Source: Amycolatopsis pittospori
GTDB taxonomy: Bacteria > Actinomycetota > Actinomycetes > Mycobacteriales > Pseudonocardiaceae
NCBI RefSeq assembly: GCF_013870525.1
Contig: NZ_JACBXD010000014.1
Coordinates: 62,001 to 126,000 of the forward strand
DNA: 64,000 nt
Direction: 5' to 3'
Within the stretch, counting starts at the first letter, position 1. Each line of letters begins with the position of its first letter. Below the pieces are notes generated by a model. It worked only from the letters and a program-made list of their open reading frames with translations. It did no database searches and was not told the origin of the DNA. Both the position numbers and the translations under genes were made by a program. Of the stretch, positions 16,245 through 25,576 are shown one piece after another.

Positions 16245-18041
16245 GTGTTCATGGCTCAGGAGAGCCCGCCTGCCGGCGGCGCGCAATTCGGGCAGATCGT
16301 CATCGCGGGCCTGATGTTCACCGCGGTCTTCCTGCCACTGGCTGTTTTCGTCCTCCGTGAGCGCGCGGGGAAGCGGACCGTCTTCGGCCGGATCGCCGAC
16401 TGGACGGGTGAATTCAGCGGTCTGCCGCGGTGGGCGGCGCTGCCGATGGTCGTCGCGTTCTTGTCCGGTATGTCGGCGCTGATCGGCGTCTACTGGGACG
16501 TGCCGATCCATATGGAACTCGGCCGCGACGAGGGGCCGCTCGCGAACCCGTCGCACTACCCGATCTACTTCGGACTGATGGGCATCTTCGCCGCCGGCGT
16601 GCTCAGCGCGACCCTGGCGACGAAGGACCTGCCCAAGCGCACGTTCAAGATCGGCCCGCACTGGCGGGCCCCGATGGGCTCCATCCAGATGATGGCGACC
16701 GGTCTGGTCGGCATCGCCGGCTTCCCGCTCGACGACGTCTGGCACCGGCTGTTCGGCCAGGACGTCACCGAATGGGGCCCGACCCACGTCCTGATGATCG
16801 GCGGCGGCGTCTGCGTCGTCCTCGGCCTGCAGTTGCTGCTCGGCGAGGCGCGTCAGGTCGGCGCGACCGGACCGATCGTGCGCCTGCTCGGCCCGGTGCT
16901 CGCCGGTGCCTGGATGATGGGCGCTTCGGCGTTCCTGATGGAGTTCGACCTCGGCGTGCCGCAGTTCCCGATGCTGTCGCAGGTCGTGCTGGTCGGACTG
17001 ATCGGTGCCTGGACGCTGACCTACGGACGGCTGTCCTGGGGACCCGGCGGCGCGCTGATCGTCGTCGCGGTCTTCCTCGTGTCGCGCGCCTCCTTCACCA
17101 TCATCCCGCTTTTCGCGGACCTCCACGTCGCGTCGCTGCTGCCGTACATCGCCGAAGCGGTGATCATCGAAGTCGTCGCTCTGGCCCTGCGTAACCGCCA
17201 GGGGTACACGTTCGCCGTCGTGGCCGGTCTGCTCGTGGGGACCGCCGGGATGCTCGCCGAGGCGGCGTTCACCCATTGGCTGATGCCGAACCCGTGGCCG
17301 TCCGCGCATCTGCCGCTGTTCCTCGTCTTCGGGACCGGCGCGGCACTCGCGGGCGCGTTCATCGGCGTCTGGCAGTACCAGCGGGTCGAGGAGACGGCGA
17401 CGCTGGAACCCGCGTCCGGTCCCCGGCACGCGATCGGTCTCGTCGGAGCCCTGGGCGCGGTCGCCCTGATGTCGTCGGTCGCCGTCCCGGGCGACCCGGA
17501 ACCCGGGTTCACCGCCGACGTCCGGCTGACCGAGGCCGCCGCGGGACTGCCGATCTCGAACCCGCACGGCGGAGGCACGCCTCGCTGGGTGGACGCGACC
17601 GTCACGCTCTCCCGGCCCGACCTGGCCGACGACGCCGTGTGGCTGAACGGCTTTTCCTGGCAGGGCGGCGATTTCTTCACCGCGCCGCTGGAGAAGATCG
17701 GCGACGGCGTCTACCGCACGGCCCAGCCGCTGCCGGTGTTCGGCCAGTGGAAGACCGGGATCCGCGTGCACGTCCCCAACCGGGTGATGGGCCTCGCCCC
17801 GATCTACGCCCCCGCGGACCCGGCCGCGAACGCGCCCGCGATCGACGCCGCCTCCGGCCCGCGCGAATTCATGTCCGAGATCGAGTTCCTGCAACGGGAA
17901 CGGAAATCCGAGACGCCCGCCGTGCTGTGGACGGTCGCCTACGCCACCGTGGGCCTGATCTTCGCCGGTATGTGGGCGCTGTTCGCGTGGCTCTACGCGG
18001 GTGCCGCCACCGCGCGGCGGCGTGAGGTCTCCGTCGGCTGA
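16245..18041 (+). CDS. Polytopic membrane protein with extracytoplasmic YtkA/CopC-like domain
   Basis: 598 residues. The first 430 hold about ten to eleven membrane helices. Between them are histidines in recurring WD/H patterns: YWDVPIHMELGRDEG (H89), NPSHYP (H104), DDVWHRLFGQD (H167) and GPTHVLM (H181), all suitable as metal or heme ligands. Residues about 435-550 form a soluble domain (FTADVRLTE...RWVDATVTLS...GVYRTAQPLPVFGQWKTGIRVH) that resembles the YtkA/FixH/CopC-type beta-sandwich. A final helix (about 570-592) anchors the C-terminus. GGAAGG 8 nt before the GTG at 16245 supports that start. Together with the divergent cupredoxin-like unit this looks like a copper or oxidase-related system that I cannot name. 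Confidence 0.75.
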   Translation: MFMAQESPPAGGAQFGQIVIAGLMFTAVFLPLAVFVLRERAGKRTVFGRIADWTGEFSGLPRWAALPMVVAFLSGMSALIGVYWDVPIHMELGRDEGPLANPSHYPIYFGLMGIFAAGVLSATLATKDLPKRTFKIGPHWRAPMGSIQMMATGLVGIAGFPLDDVWHRLFGQDVTEWGPTHVLMIGGGVCVVLGLQLLLGEARQVGATGPIVRLLGPVLAGAWMMGASAFLMEFDLGVPQFPMLSQVVLVGLIGAWTLTYGRLSWGPGGALIVVAVFLVSRASFTIIPLFADLHVASLLPYIAEAVIIEVVALALRNRQGYTFAVVAGLLVGTAGMLAEAAFTHWLMPNPWPSAHLPLFLVFGTGAALAGAFIGVWQYQRVEETATLEPASGPRHAIGLVGALGAVALMSSVAVPGDPEPGFTADVRLTEAAAGLPISNPHGGGTPRWVDATVTLSRPDLADDAVWLNGFSWQGGDFFTAPLEKIGDGVYRTAQPLPVFGQWKTGIRVHVPNRVMGLAPIYAPADPAANAPAIDAASGPREFMSEIEFLQRERKSETPAVLWTVAYATVGLIFAGMWALFAWLYAGAATARRREVSVG

Positions 18042-18374
18042 AGCAGGAGGGCAGTCGCCGGTGCGAAGGTGGCCGTCGAGTCGTATCGCGACACGGCGGC
18101 CACTTTGCTGTCCGGTATCGATTGAGCATCATCGGGCGCAAGCGTTCTGCAAGCGCGCTCTCCTTGAATGCCCAGGACGCAGCGGTCGTGCCCTCGTCAT
18201 ACGCCCAAATGGTGACCGAAAGCGACTTTGCTATCACTGACGGTCACTTTTGACCACGCGACGGCGTTATCCGTGCACGTGGGGTGTTGGCGAGTCATTG
18301 CGCGGTTACCGCGACATGTGGTTACTTTTCCGCTTCGGGGGTTGGATACAGCGAGTTTCGATGGGGTGGTCTTC
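18042..18374 (+). other. Intergenic region upstream of the ABC importer
   Basis: About 330 bases without a convincing gene. It contains an inverted repeat GTGACCG (18212-18218) and CGGTCAC (18241-18247) around an AT-richer stretch, the most likely regulatory site for the importer operon. An open frame from 18228 leads into the binding protein but its translated sequence is not protein-like. No transporter-type riboswitch was recognised. Confidence 0.5.
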
Positions 18375-20204
18375 GTGCGCACAGAGCGTTTTCCCAGGCG
18401 ACGACGCGGTCTTCGCGTGGTCGCGGTCCTCGCCGCTTCGGCGGTCGCGACGGTGCCTTTCGTGCCCGCCGCGACGGCGCAGCAGCAGGGGAAGGTGCTG
18501 CGGGTGGCGCTCACGACCGGGATCGACCACCTGAACCCGTTCACCGCCACGTTGTCGGCGGCGACGCAGGTCGGCCGGTTCAACTACGAGTTCCTCACGC
18601 TGCCCTCGGCGGAGGACACCCAGCCCACGGGCGGGGTCGCGGAGTCGTGGAAGACCTCCGACGACAAGCTCACCTGGACCTTCACCATCCGTCAGGGGAT
18701 GAAGTGGTCCGACGGTAAGCCGGTGACCGCGCAGGACCCGGCGTACACCTTCCAGCGGATGCTCGACGACGAGAACGCCCGCACCGCGAACGGCAGCTAC
18801 GTCACCAACTTCGAGTCGGTGTCGGCGCCGGACGACAAGACCCTCGTCATCAAGACGAAGGCGCCGCAGGCGAGTATGACCTCGCTCGACGTCCCGATCG
18901 TGCCCAAGCACATCTGGGAGCCGATCAAGGACCTCAACGCACCCTCGACCGACGAGATGGCCGTCGTCGGTGTCGGCAGCGGCCCGTACCTGCTGACCGA
19001 GTACAAGAAGAACGAGTTCGTGAAGTTCAAGGCGAACAAGGACTACTGGCGCGGAGCCCCCAAGGTCGACGAACTGCAGCTCCTGCAGTTCAAGGACGCC
19101 GAGGCCGCGGTGAACGCGCTGAAGCAGGGCGAGGTCGACGTCATCAACCGGCTCACGCCGACCCAGTTCGACGCGCTCAAGGGCCAGTCGGGCATCACGA
19201 CGAACAAGGCACCCGGACGCCGGTACAACGAGCTCATCATCAACTTCGGCGTCAAGAACGTCGCCGAGCAGCCGATCGGTGACGGCAACCCGCTGCTCAA
19301 GGACATCCGCGTCCGCAAGGCGATCGCGCAGGCCATCGACACCCAGGCCATCGTCGACCGGGTGATGAACGGCTACGGCCAGCCCGGAACCGGCGTCGTG
19401 CCCGCGATCTACAAGGCCTACACCTGGACGCCGTCGGACGCCGAGAAGACCAAGTACGACACCGCCGCCGCGAACGCGACCCTCGACCAGGCCGGCTTCG
19501 CGAAGGGCCCGGACGGCATCCGTGTCGCCCCTGGTGGCGCGAAGCTGGAGTTCCGCCTCGCCGGGCACGCCAACCGTCCGTTCGACCAGCGCACCGCCCA
19601 GTTCGTCGGTGGCTGGCTCAAGGACATCGGCATCGGCGTCAAGCAGGAACTCGTCTCCGACGACGAACTCGACGACCGCACCACCGCGGGCAACTACGAC
19701 CTGGCGATCTCCGGGTACGGCACCTCGCCCGACCCGGACTACGCGCTGTCGCTCAACACCTGCGCCGCCCGTCCGAACGCCCAGGGCAACGGCGGCACCA
19801 GCGCCACCTTCTTCTGCGACCCGCAGTACGAAGACCTGTACAAGAAGCAGCTGACCGAGTTCGACCCGGCCAAGCGCGCCGAGATCGTCAAGCAGGCCCA
19901 GGCCGTGCTGGCGAACCAGTACGTCGACGTCGTCCTCGACTACGACAACGTGCTGGAGGCCTACCGCTCGGACAAGTTCTCCTCGTTCACCAAGCAGCCG
20001 CAGCCCGAAGGCGCGATCCTCGAGCAGTCCGGCTACTGGGGCGTCTACGGCGCCACTCCGGGTGATGCCGCCGCGGCCGGCGCGGAGGACGGCGGGAGCA
20101 ACACCGGACTGTGGATCGGTATCGGCGCCGTCGTGCTGGTCGTGCTCGTGGGTGGCGGCGTGCTGCTCGGGCGGCGCGGCAAGTCGGCCGACGACCGGGA
20201 GTAA
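18375..20204 (+). CDS. Oligopeptide-type ABC substrate-binding protein, C-terminally anchored
   Basis: About 609 residues from the GTG at 18375 (GGGGTGG upstream). A basic n-region (RRRRGLRVV) precedes a Sec signal ending near AATAQQQ. The SBP_bac_5 (DppA/OppA) fold follows, with WTFTIRQGMKWSDGKPVTA and VRKAIAQAIDTQAIV as landmarks. There is no lipobox cysteine, which such proteins normally use for attachment. Instead the protein ends with a spacer rich in Ala and Gly, one membrane helix (GLWIGIGAVVLVVLVGGGVLLG) and a basic tail. It should bind peptides or similar solutes outside the membrane while tethered by its own C-terminus. It heads a five-gene stretch with two permeases and a double ATPase. 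Confidence 0.88.
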   Translation: MRTERFPRRRRGLRVVAVLAASAVATVPFVPAATAQQQGKVLRVALTTGIDHLNPFTATLSAATQVGRFNYEFLTLPSAEDTQPTGGVAESWKTSDDKLTWTFTIRQGMKWSDGKPVTAQDPAYTFQRMLDDENARTANGSYVTNFESVSAPDDKTLVIKTKAPQASMTSLDVPIVPKHIWEPIKDLNAPSTDEMAVVGVGSGPYLLTEYKKNEFVKFKANKDYWRGAPKVDELQLLQFKDAEAAVNALKQGEVDVINRLTPTQFDALKGQSGITTNKAPGRRYNELIINFGVKNVAEQPIGDGNPLLKDIRVRKAIAQAIDTQAIVDRVMNGYGQPGTGVVPAIYKAYTWTPSDAEKTKYDTAAANATLDQAGFAKGPDGIRVAPGGAKLEFRLAGHANRPFDQRTAQFVGGWLKDIGIGVKQELVSDDELDDRTTAGNYDLAISGYGTSPDPDYALSLNTCAARPNAQGNGGTSATFFCDPQYEDLYKKQLTEFDPAKRAEIVKQAQAVLANQYVDVVLDYDNVLEAYRSDKFSSFTKQPQPEGAILEQSGYWGVYGATPGDAAAAGAEDGGSNTGLWIGIGAVVLVVLVGGGVLLGRRGKSADDRE

Positions 20205-20213
20205 AGGACAGCG

Positions 20214-21245
20214 TTGACCGAGGCACTCAGTTCTCTCGACCAGAACTCGGCGCTCGTCGATCCCGACGAGCGCCGAGGCGGGACCGGCACCGCCCGGTTC
20301 GTGCTTTCGAAGATCGGTGAGGCGATCGCCAGCCTTCTGCTGGTGATCGTCCTCAGCTTCTTCCTGTTCCGGATGCTGCCGGGCGATCCGGTGCGGTTCA
20401 TGGTCCGCGACCGGCCCACGGACGCCAAGATGATGGCGGAACTGCGGGAGCAGATGGGCGTGGACAAGCCCCTGCTGCAGCAGTTCTGGGACTACTTCAC
20501 CGGTCTCCTGACCGGTGACATGGGCCGGTCCTACATCCTCAAGCAGCCTGTCGCCGGGCTGATCGGGGAGCGGCTGTGGCCGACGATCCTGCTGGTCGGC
20601 AGCGCGACCGTGCTCGCGATCGCGCTGGGGCTCTGGCTCGGCATCCGGGCGGCGTGGCGCCGCAACAGCACCTTCGACCGCGTCCAGACCGGGATCGCGC
20701 TCACCCTGTGGTCGGTCCCGCAGTTCTGGCTGGGGCTCATCCTGCTCGTCGCCACGAACGGCCTCTTCCCCAGCCGTGGCATGCATTCCCCGGACGTCGC
20801 ACCCGGATTCTTCAGTGAGGGCCTCGACGTCCTGCACCACCTGGTGCTGCCGTGCCTCACGCTGCTGGCGGTCTTCTACGCCCAGTACATGCTGGTGATG
20901 CGGTCGTCCCTGATCGGTGAGATGAACTCGGACTACCTCACCACCGCGCGGGCCAAGGGGCTGCGGGACGAACTCGTGCGCAAACGGCACGCGGTGCCCA
21001 ACGCGCTGCTGCCGACCGTCACGCTCGTCTTCATCCAGTTCGGCATGGTGGTGTCCGGCGCGGTCTCGGTCGAGGCCGTGTTCAGCTGGCCCGGCCTCGG
21101 GCAGCTGCTCTACACCTCACTGCAGGGGCCGGATCTTCCTCTCCTGCAAGGAGTTTTCGTGGTGCTCGCCGGTGCGGTGGTGCTGATGAACCTGTTCGCG
21201 GAACTGCTCTACCGCGTGCTCGACCCGAGGGTGCGGACGGCATGA
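20214..21245 (+). CDS. ABC importer permease, DppB/OppB type
   Basis: 343 residues with about six membrane helices and the DppB landmarks FFLFRMLPGDPVRFM at the N-terminal helix and the EAA loop DYLTTARAKGLRDELVRKRHAVPNAL (about residues 240-265). It forms the membrane channel with the next gene product. Translation probably starts at TTG 20214, 9 nt after the binding protein stop, behind AAAGGAC. Its stop overlaps the next start (ATGA). The N-terminal 25 residues before the first helix are slightly longer than in most family members. Confidence 0.92.
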   Translation: MTEALSSLDQNSALVDPDERRGGTGTARFVLSKIGEAIASLLLVIVLSFFLFRMLPGDPVRFMVRDRPTDAKMMAELREQMGVDKPLLQQFWDYFTGLLTGDMGRSYILKQPVAGLIGERLWPTILLVGSATVLAIALGLWLGIRAAWRRNSTFDRVQTGIALTLWSVPQFWLGLILLVATNGLFPSRGMHSPDVAPGFFSEGLDVLHHLVLPCLTLLAVFYAQYMLVMRSSLIGEMNSDYLTTARAKGLRDELVRKRHAVPNALLPTVTLVFIQFGMVVSGAVSVEAVFSWPGLGQLLYTSLQGPDLPLLQGVFVVLAGAVVLMNLFAELLYRVLDPRVRTA

Positions 21246-22147
21246 CCACAGCGGAGAAACCCAGCGGCATCGTCTGGCGTCGTCGTCGCGAGGCGGCGGC
21301 GAAGCACTGGCACGAGTTCGCCATGAACAAGGCCGGGCTGTCCGGTCTGATCTTCCTCGGCGTGATCACCCTGCTGGCCGTCCTGCTCCCGGTGATCTCG
21401 GACGAATCCGGCCTCGACGTCACGAAGGCCACGGGTGGCTCGCTCGAAGGACCGAGCGGGGAGTTCTGGCTCGGCACCGACATCGACGGCCGGTCCGTTC
21501 TGCTCATGACCTTCTGGGGGGCGAGGGTCTCGCTCCTGGTCGGGTTCTCGGCCGCGTTCCTTTCCGTGTTCATCGGGGCGGTCATCGGGATCGCGGCCGC
21601 GCATTTCGGCGGCTGGGTGTCCGGGCTGCTGCTGCGGTTCACGGACTTCTTCCTGGTGCTGCCGTCGCTGGTGCTCGCCGTCGCGCTGGCGGCGGTGCTG
21701 GACCAGGGCACGATGACGGTGATCGTCGCCATCGGCGTCACGGCCTGGCCGAGCACCGCGCGTCTGGTGCGGGCGCAGACGCTGACCATCGAAAGCCGGC
21801 CGTACATCGAGCGCTCGAAGGCGCTCGGTGGCGGGCACCTGCACATCATCGGCAAGCACGTGCTGCCCGGCGTCATGCCGCTGGTGCTGGCCAACACCAC
21901 GCTCGTCGTCGGCAACGCGGTGATCGCGGACGCGACGCTGGCGTTCCTCGGCGTCGGCAACGCGAACACCGTTTCCTGGGGCGCCATGCTGGAGGTGGCG
22001 CTGAACAACGGCGCGATCAGCAAGGGCGCCTGGTGGAACCTGTTGCCGCCGGGCATCGCGATCGTCGTGGTCGTACTCGCCTTCACCCTCGTCGGACGCG
22101 CGCTGGAGACCGTGCTGAACCCGCGCCTGAAGGGACGGCACTCATGA
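21242..22147 (+). CDS. ABC importer permease, DppC/OppC type
   Basis: 301 residues. An N-terminal OppC_N segment (AMNKAGLSGLIFLGVITLLAVLLPVI) is followed by the transmembrane domain with FWLGTDIDGRSVLL, characteristic of DppC, and the EAA loop YIERSKALGGGHLHIIGKHVLPGVMP (about 185-215). It pairs with the DppB-type permease. Both ends overlap neighbours by 4 nt, so the subunits are translationally coupled. Confidence 0.92.
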   Translation: MTTAEKPSGIVWRRRREAAAKHWHEFAMNKAGLSGLIFLGVITLLAVLLPVISDESGLDVTKATGGSLEGPSGEFWLGTDIDGRSVLLMTFWGARVSLLVGFSAAFLSVFIGAVIGIAAAHFGGWVSGLLLRFTDFFLVLPSLVLAVALAAVLDQGTMTVIVAIGVTAWPSTARLVRAQTLTIESRPYIERSKALGGGHLHIIGKHVLPGVMPLVLANTTLVVGNAVIADATLAFLGVGNANTVSWGAMLEVALNNGAISKGAWWNLLPPGIAIVVVVLAFTLVGRALETVLNPRLKGRHS

Positions 22148-23793
22148 GCCCCTTGCTGGAACTGAAGAACCTCGGCGTCACCTACGCCACCGGAAGCGGC
22201 GAGGTCGCCGCCGTCCGCGGTGTCGACCTCGTACTCGAACCCGGTGACACGCTCGGCGTGGCGGGGGAGTCGGGGTCGGGGAAGTCGACGGTCGCGATGA
22301 GCGTCCTGCGGCTGCTCCCGCGTTCGGCGAAGGTCAGCGGCGAGATCCTGCTCGACGGGGAAGACGTCACGGCCATGAAGTGGGGCAGGCTGCGCGCGGT
22401 GCGCTGGGCCGAGGCCTCGGTCGTGTTCCAGGGTGCGATGCACGCGCTCAACCCGGTCCGCAAGATCGGCGAGCAGATCGCCGAGCCGATCCGCCTGCAT
22501 CCGCCCGGCGGCAAGGCGTTGTCCGACGCCGAGGTCCAGGCCAAGGTCGCGGAACTGCTCGAACAGGTCGACCTGCCGCCCGGGCGGTCCGGCGCGTACC
22601 CGCACGAGCTGTCGGGCGGCCAGAAACAGCGCGTCATGATCGCGATGGCCCTGGCCTGCTCGCCGCGGCTGATCATCGCGGACGAGCCGACCACCGCACT
22701 CGACGTCATCGTCCAGGCCCAGGTGCTCGACCTGCTGGGCAGGCTGGTCGCCGAGCAGGGGATCGGGCTGATCATGATCAGTCACGACCTGTCGGTGCTC
22801 GCCGCGACGTGTCGCCGCATCGCGGTCATGTACGACGGCGAGATCGTCGAGGAACGGCCGAGCGCCGAGTTGATGAGCGCGCCTCAGCACGAGCACAGCA
22901 AGGCGCTGGCGGCCGCGTTCCCGACCGTCGGCGATCCGGTGTCCCGGTTCGCGCCGGCCACCAGCACACCGCTCCCACCGGAGCCGGAACGCGGCGGCGA
23001 CCAGCCCGCGTTGCTGGAGGCCGAGGATCTGCGGGTCAGCTTCCGTGACCGGACCGGCAAGCGGATCAACGCCGTCGCCGGAGTGAGTCTCCAGGTGCGG
23101 AAGGACGAGATCGTCGCGCTGGTCGGCCAGTCCGGCTCGGGCAAGACGACGCTGGCCCGGACGCTGCTCGGGCTGCAGAAACCCGACTCCGGTGCGGTCC
23201 GCTACGACGGCAAGCCGGTTCCGCTCGGCGGTGCCGGGCTCAAGGCGTACCGGCGTCAGGTCCAGCTGGTCCTGCAGGACCCGACGAGCGCGTTGAACCC
23301 GAACCACACGGTGTACGAGGCCGTCGCGGAAGGCCCGCGCATCCACGGCATGGGGGCGACCGAACGCGAGATCGTCATCAAGGCTCTCGAATCGGCCGAA
23401 CTGCGTCCCGCGGAGAAGTTCCTCGACCGGCTCCCGCACGAGCTGTCCGGCGGGCAGCGTCAGCGGGTGGTCATCGCGGGCGCGCTCGCGCTGGACCCGG
23501 GGGTGGTGGTCGCCGACGAACCGGTGGCCTCGTTGGATGCGTCCGTCCGCGGGGAGATCCTCGCGCTGCTGCTGCGCCTGCGGCGTGAGCTGGGTCTCGC
23601 CGGGCTGGTGATCACCCACGACCTCGGGCTGGCGTGGAACATCGCCGACCGGGTCGCGGTGATGTACCGAGGGGAACTGGTGGAGGTCGGTACCGTGGAA
23701 GAGGTCCTGCTGGACCCGAAACACGAGTACACGAAGTCGCTGCTCGCCGCGTTGCCCGGTGGTACCGCCCAGCGGGCGGCGGCCGACCGCTGA
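22144..23793 (+). CDS. Double-domain ABC importer ATPase (DppD-DppF fusion)
   Basis: 549 residues with two complete ATPase domains. Domain 1 (about 1-265) has Walker A GESGSGKST, signature LSGGQKQR and IIADEPTTALD. Domain 2 (about 290-545) has GQSGSGKTT, LSGGQRQR and VVADEPVASLD. The oligopeptide-importer C-terminal extension follows domain 1. The two halves correspond to separate DppD and DppF proteins elsewhere; fusion into one chain is common in actinobacteria. The ATG at 22144 overlaps the DppC-type stop. It completes the importer operon. Confidence 0.93.
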   Translation: MSPLLELKNLGVTYATGSGEVAAVRGVDLVLEPGDTLGVAGESGSGKSTVAMSVLRLLPRSAKVSGEILLDGEDVTAMKWGRLRAVRWAEASVVFQGAMHALNPVRKIGEQIAEPIRLHPPGGKALSDAEVQAKVAELLEQVDLPPGRSGAYPHELSGGQKQRVMIAMALACSPRLIIADEPTTALDVIVQAQVLDLLGRLVAEQGIGLIMISHDLSVLAATCRRIAVMYDGEIVEERPSAELMSAPQHEHSKALAAAFPTVGDPVSRFAPATSTPLPPEPERGGDQPALLEAEDLRVSFRDRTGKRINAVAGVSLQVRKDEIVALVGQSGSGKTTLARTLLGLQKPDSGAVRYDGKPVPLGGAGLKAYRRQVQLVLQDPTSALNPNHTVYEAVAEGPRIHGMGATEREIVIKALESAELRPAEKFLDRLPHELSGGQRQRVVIAGALALDPGVVVADEPVASLDASVRGEILALLLRLRRELGLAGLVITHDLGLAWNIADRVAVMYRGELVEVGTVEEVLLDPKHEYTKSLLAALPGGTAQRAAADR

Positions 23794-23876
23794 CCGACGG
23801 AATTCCCGTCTCCGACGCGGGAAACACCCATTGCCGCGCACTCGCACAGGCGCGGTGTGTAACCTCCAATCTCGAA

Positions 23877-25436
23877 ATGGCGACCACGACAGACTCCCCG
23901 CAGACGCCCTCGGCCGGTTCGCTCGGCGAGCGGCTCCGGGTGCCTTCCCGGTTCCCGTACCGCACGATCGCGATGGGAACCATCGGCAGCACGCTGCTGA
24001 TGCTGGCCGCACTCGGCGCGGGCGGCATCCTCATCCGTGACCCGATCCTGGGTCACGGACCGCTGTCGTGGATCCGCTACGGCCACGGCCGCATCCTGGC
24101 GAATGTGATGCTCTACACGGGCTTCGCGCTGATCATCTGGGCGTGGGTGCGGCTGGGCCGCTACGCGCTCGCGGGCCGTATCGGCAGCCGTCCGATCGTG
24201 ATCGCCGCGGCCTGCTGGATGGCACCGCTGCTGGTCTCGCCGCCGCTGTTCACCCGCGACGTCTTCTCGTACCTCGCGCAGGGCGCGCAGTTGCTGAACG
24301 GGCTCGACCCGTACGCCAACGGCCCGGCCGAACTCGTCGTGCTGCCGGACGTCGTGCAGAACGTCCACCCGCTCTGGCAGACCACGCCCGCCCCGTACGG
24401 CCCGCTGTTCCTGCTGGTCGCGAAGTGGATCGTCGGGATCACCGGCAACGACATGATCGCCGGCGTCATCGCGACCCGGCTCGTGCTGATGATCGGCCTC
24501 GTCGGGATGCTCTGGTCGCTGCCTCGGCTGGTCAAGCACCTCGGCGGCAAGCTGCCGATCACCCTGTGGCTCGCCATCGCCAGCCCGATGACCGTGATCC
24601 ACCTCGTCGGCGGTCCGCACAACGACCTGCTGATGCTGGGCTTCCTCACCATCGGCGTGCTGGCCGCGCTGGAGCGCAAACACGTCCTGGCGATCGTCCT
24701 GGTCACCATCGGCATGCTGATCAAGCCCACCGCGGCCTGGGCACTGCCGTTCCTGGTGTGGGTGTGGGCGAACCACCTGCCCGGCGACCGGAAGGTGGTC
24801 AACTTCTTCCGCGCGGGCGCCGCGTCGGTCGGGATCTTCCTGCCGGTGTTCGTCGCCGGGACCTGGATCTCGCTCGGCTCGGTCAACCTAGGCTGGCTGA
24901 CCGGCCTCAAGGCGCCGACGCTGATCGCGAACTGGATGAACTTCCCGACCGGCATCGGCGAGATCTTCTACTCGCTGGTGAACCTGGTGATCGACGTGGA
25001 GGTCTCGCCGTTCGTCACGGTGTTCCGCGCGATCGCGATGGTCGGCCTGTTCGTCTTCGCCGGCCGCCAATGGTGGCTGGCCCGCAACGGCGGCAACCCG
25101 GCGATCCACCGCATGGCGATCGTCCTGCTGGCCGGTGCGATCGTCCCGCCGCCCTCGCTCCCGTGGTACCTGACCTGGGGCTTCGTGGTCCTGTCGGCGT
25201 TCGAATGGCGCCGCCGGAACCTCGCGGTCGTCGTCGCGGTCTCGGTGTTCGTGACGCTGGTGTACTACCCGACAGGGGAGCAGGCGCTGTACGACTGGTG
25301 GTTCATGGCGGGCGTCGTCGCGGCGAGTGTCTACGCGGCCGCTTCGCTGCTGCGGCCGGATCCGCTGGGGATCATCGCCGCTTGGCGAGGAAAGCCCGCG
25401 GAGCAGTTCCTGCCCGCTGAAGCCCGTCGGTCCTGA
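23877..25436 (+). CDS. Polyprenol-phosphomannose alpha-1,6-mannosyltransferase (MptA/MptB family)
   Basis: 519 residues, about 13 membrane helices. The first extracytoplasmic loop carries the acidic catalytic motif of GT-C enzymes (PLLVSPPLFTRDVFSYLAQG, Asp about residue 128). GPHNDLLMLG and LPWYLTWGFV are further family landmarks. In mycobacteria and corynebacteria MptA and MptB extend the alpha-1,6-mannan core of lipomannan using polyprenol-phosphate mannose; the length is closer to MptA. No SD is visible; a TAACCT box (23860-23865) lies 11 nt upstream. The ABC importer gene ends 83 bases before it, so it may have its own promoter. Confidence 0.85.
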   Translation: MATTTDSPQTPSAGSLGERLRVPSRFPYRTIAMGTIGSTLLMLAALGAGGILIRDPILGHGPLSWIRYGHGRILANVMLYTGFALIIWAWVRLGRYALAGRIGSRPIVIAAACWMAPLLVSPPLFTRDVFSYLAQGAQLLNGLDPYANGPAELVVLPDVVQNVHPLWQTTPAPYGPLFLLVAKWIVGITGNDMIAGVIATRLVLMIGLVGMLWSLPRLVKHLGGKLPITLWLAIASPMTVIHLVGGPHNDLLMLGFLTIGVLAALERKHVLAIVLVTIGMLIKPTAAWALPFLVWVWANHLPGDRKVVNFFRAGAASVGIFLPVFVAGTWISLGSVNLGWLTGLKAPTLIANWMNFPTGIGEIFYSLVNLVIDVEVSPFVTVFRAIAMVGLFVFAGRQWWLARNGGNPAIHRMAIVLLAGAIVPPPSLPWYLTWGFVVLSAFEWRRRNLAVVVAVSVFVTLVYYPTGEQALYDWWFMAGVVAASVYAAASLLRPDPLGIIAAWRGKPAEQFLPAEARRS

Positions 25437-25445
25437 TCTGCTGAA

Positions 25446-25500
25446 GTCCGTGAAGGCCCCCTTGAGGGATCCAGGGTCCGTGAAGGAGGCCTTCACGGAC
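25446..25500. terminator. tgaagg-type palindrome after the mannosyltransferase gene
   Basis: GTCCGTGAAGG occurs twice in direct orientation (25446-25456 and 25476-25486). The second copy pairs perfectly with CCTTCACGGAC (25490-25500) over 11 bases with a 3-base loop. It lies in the gap between convergent genes and probably terminates both. Confidence 0.65.
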
Positions 25501-25510
25501 TACTCAATGT

Positions 25511-25526
25511 GTATAACGACCTATAC
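25511..25526. repeat. GTATAACGNCNTATAC motif, copy 2 of 3
   Basis: GTATAACGACCTATAC: 5-base inverted ends GTATA/TATAC around ACGACC. Near-identical 16-mers lie at 15230-15245 (inside the 407-residue membrane protein gene) and at 50000-50015 (3 bases after the GntR gene). AT-rich 16-mers recurring three times in 64 kb of high-GC DNA are unlikely by chance. Confidence 0.5.
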
Positions 25527-25576
25527 GGCCTGGCGACGAGCTTGTCGCCGTGAACCGGCGACAAGCCCAAAAAAGC

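Noticed and set aside
18306..24012. Very long minus-strand open frames (about 900 codons each) opposite the ABC importer
   Set aside because: They mirror the real importer genes, whose codon usage leaves the antisense frame open. Translations are His/Arg/Gly-rich without recognisable domains.
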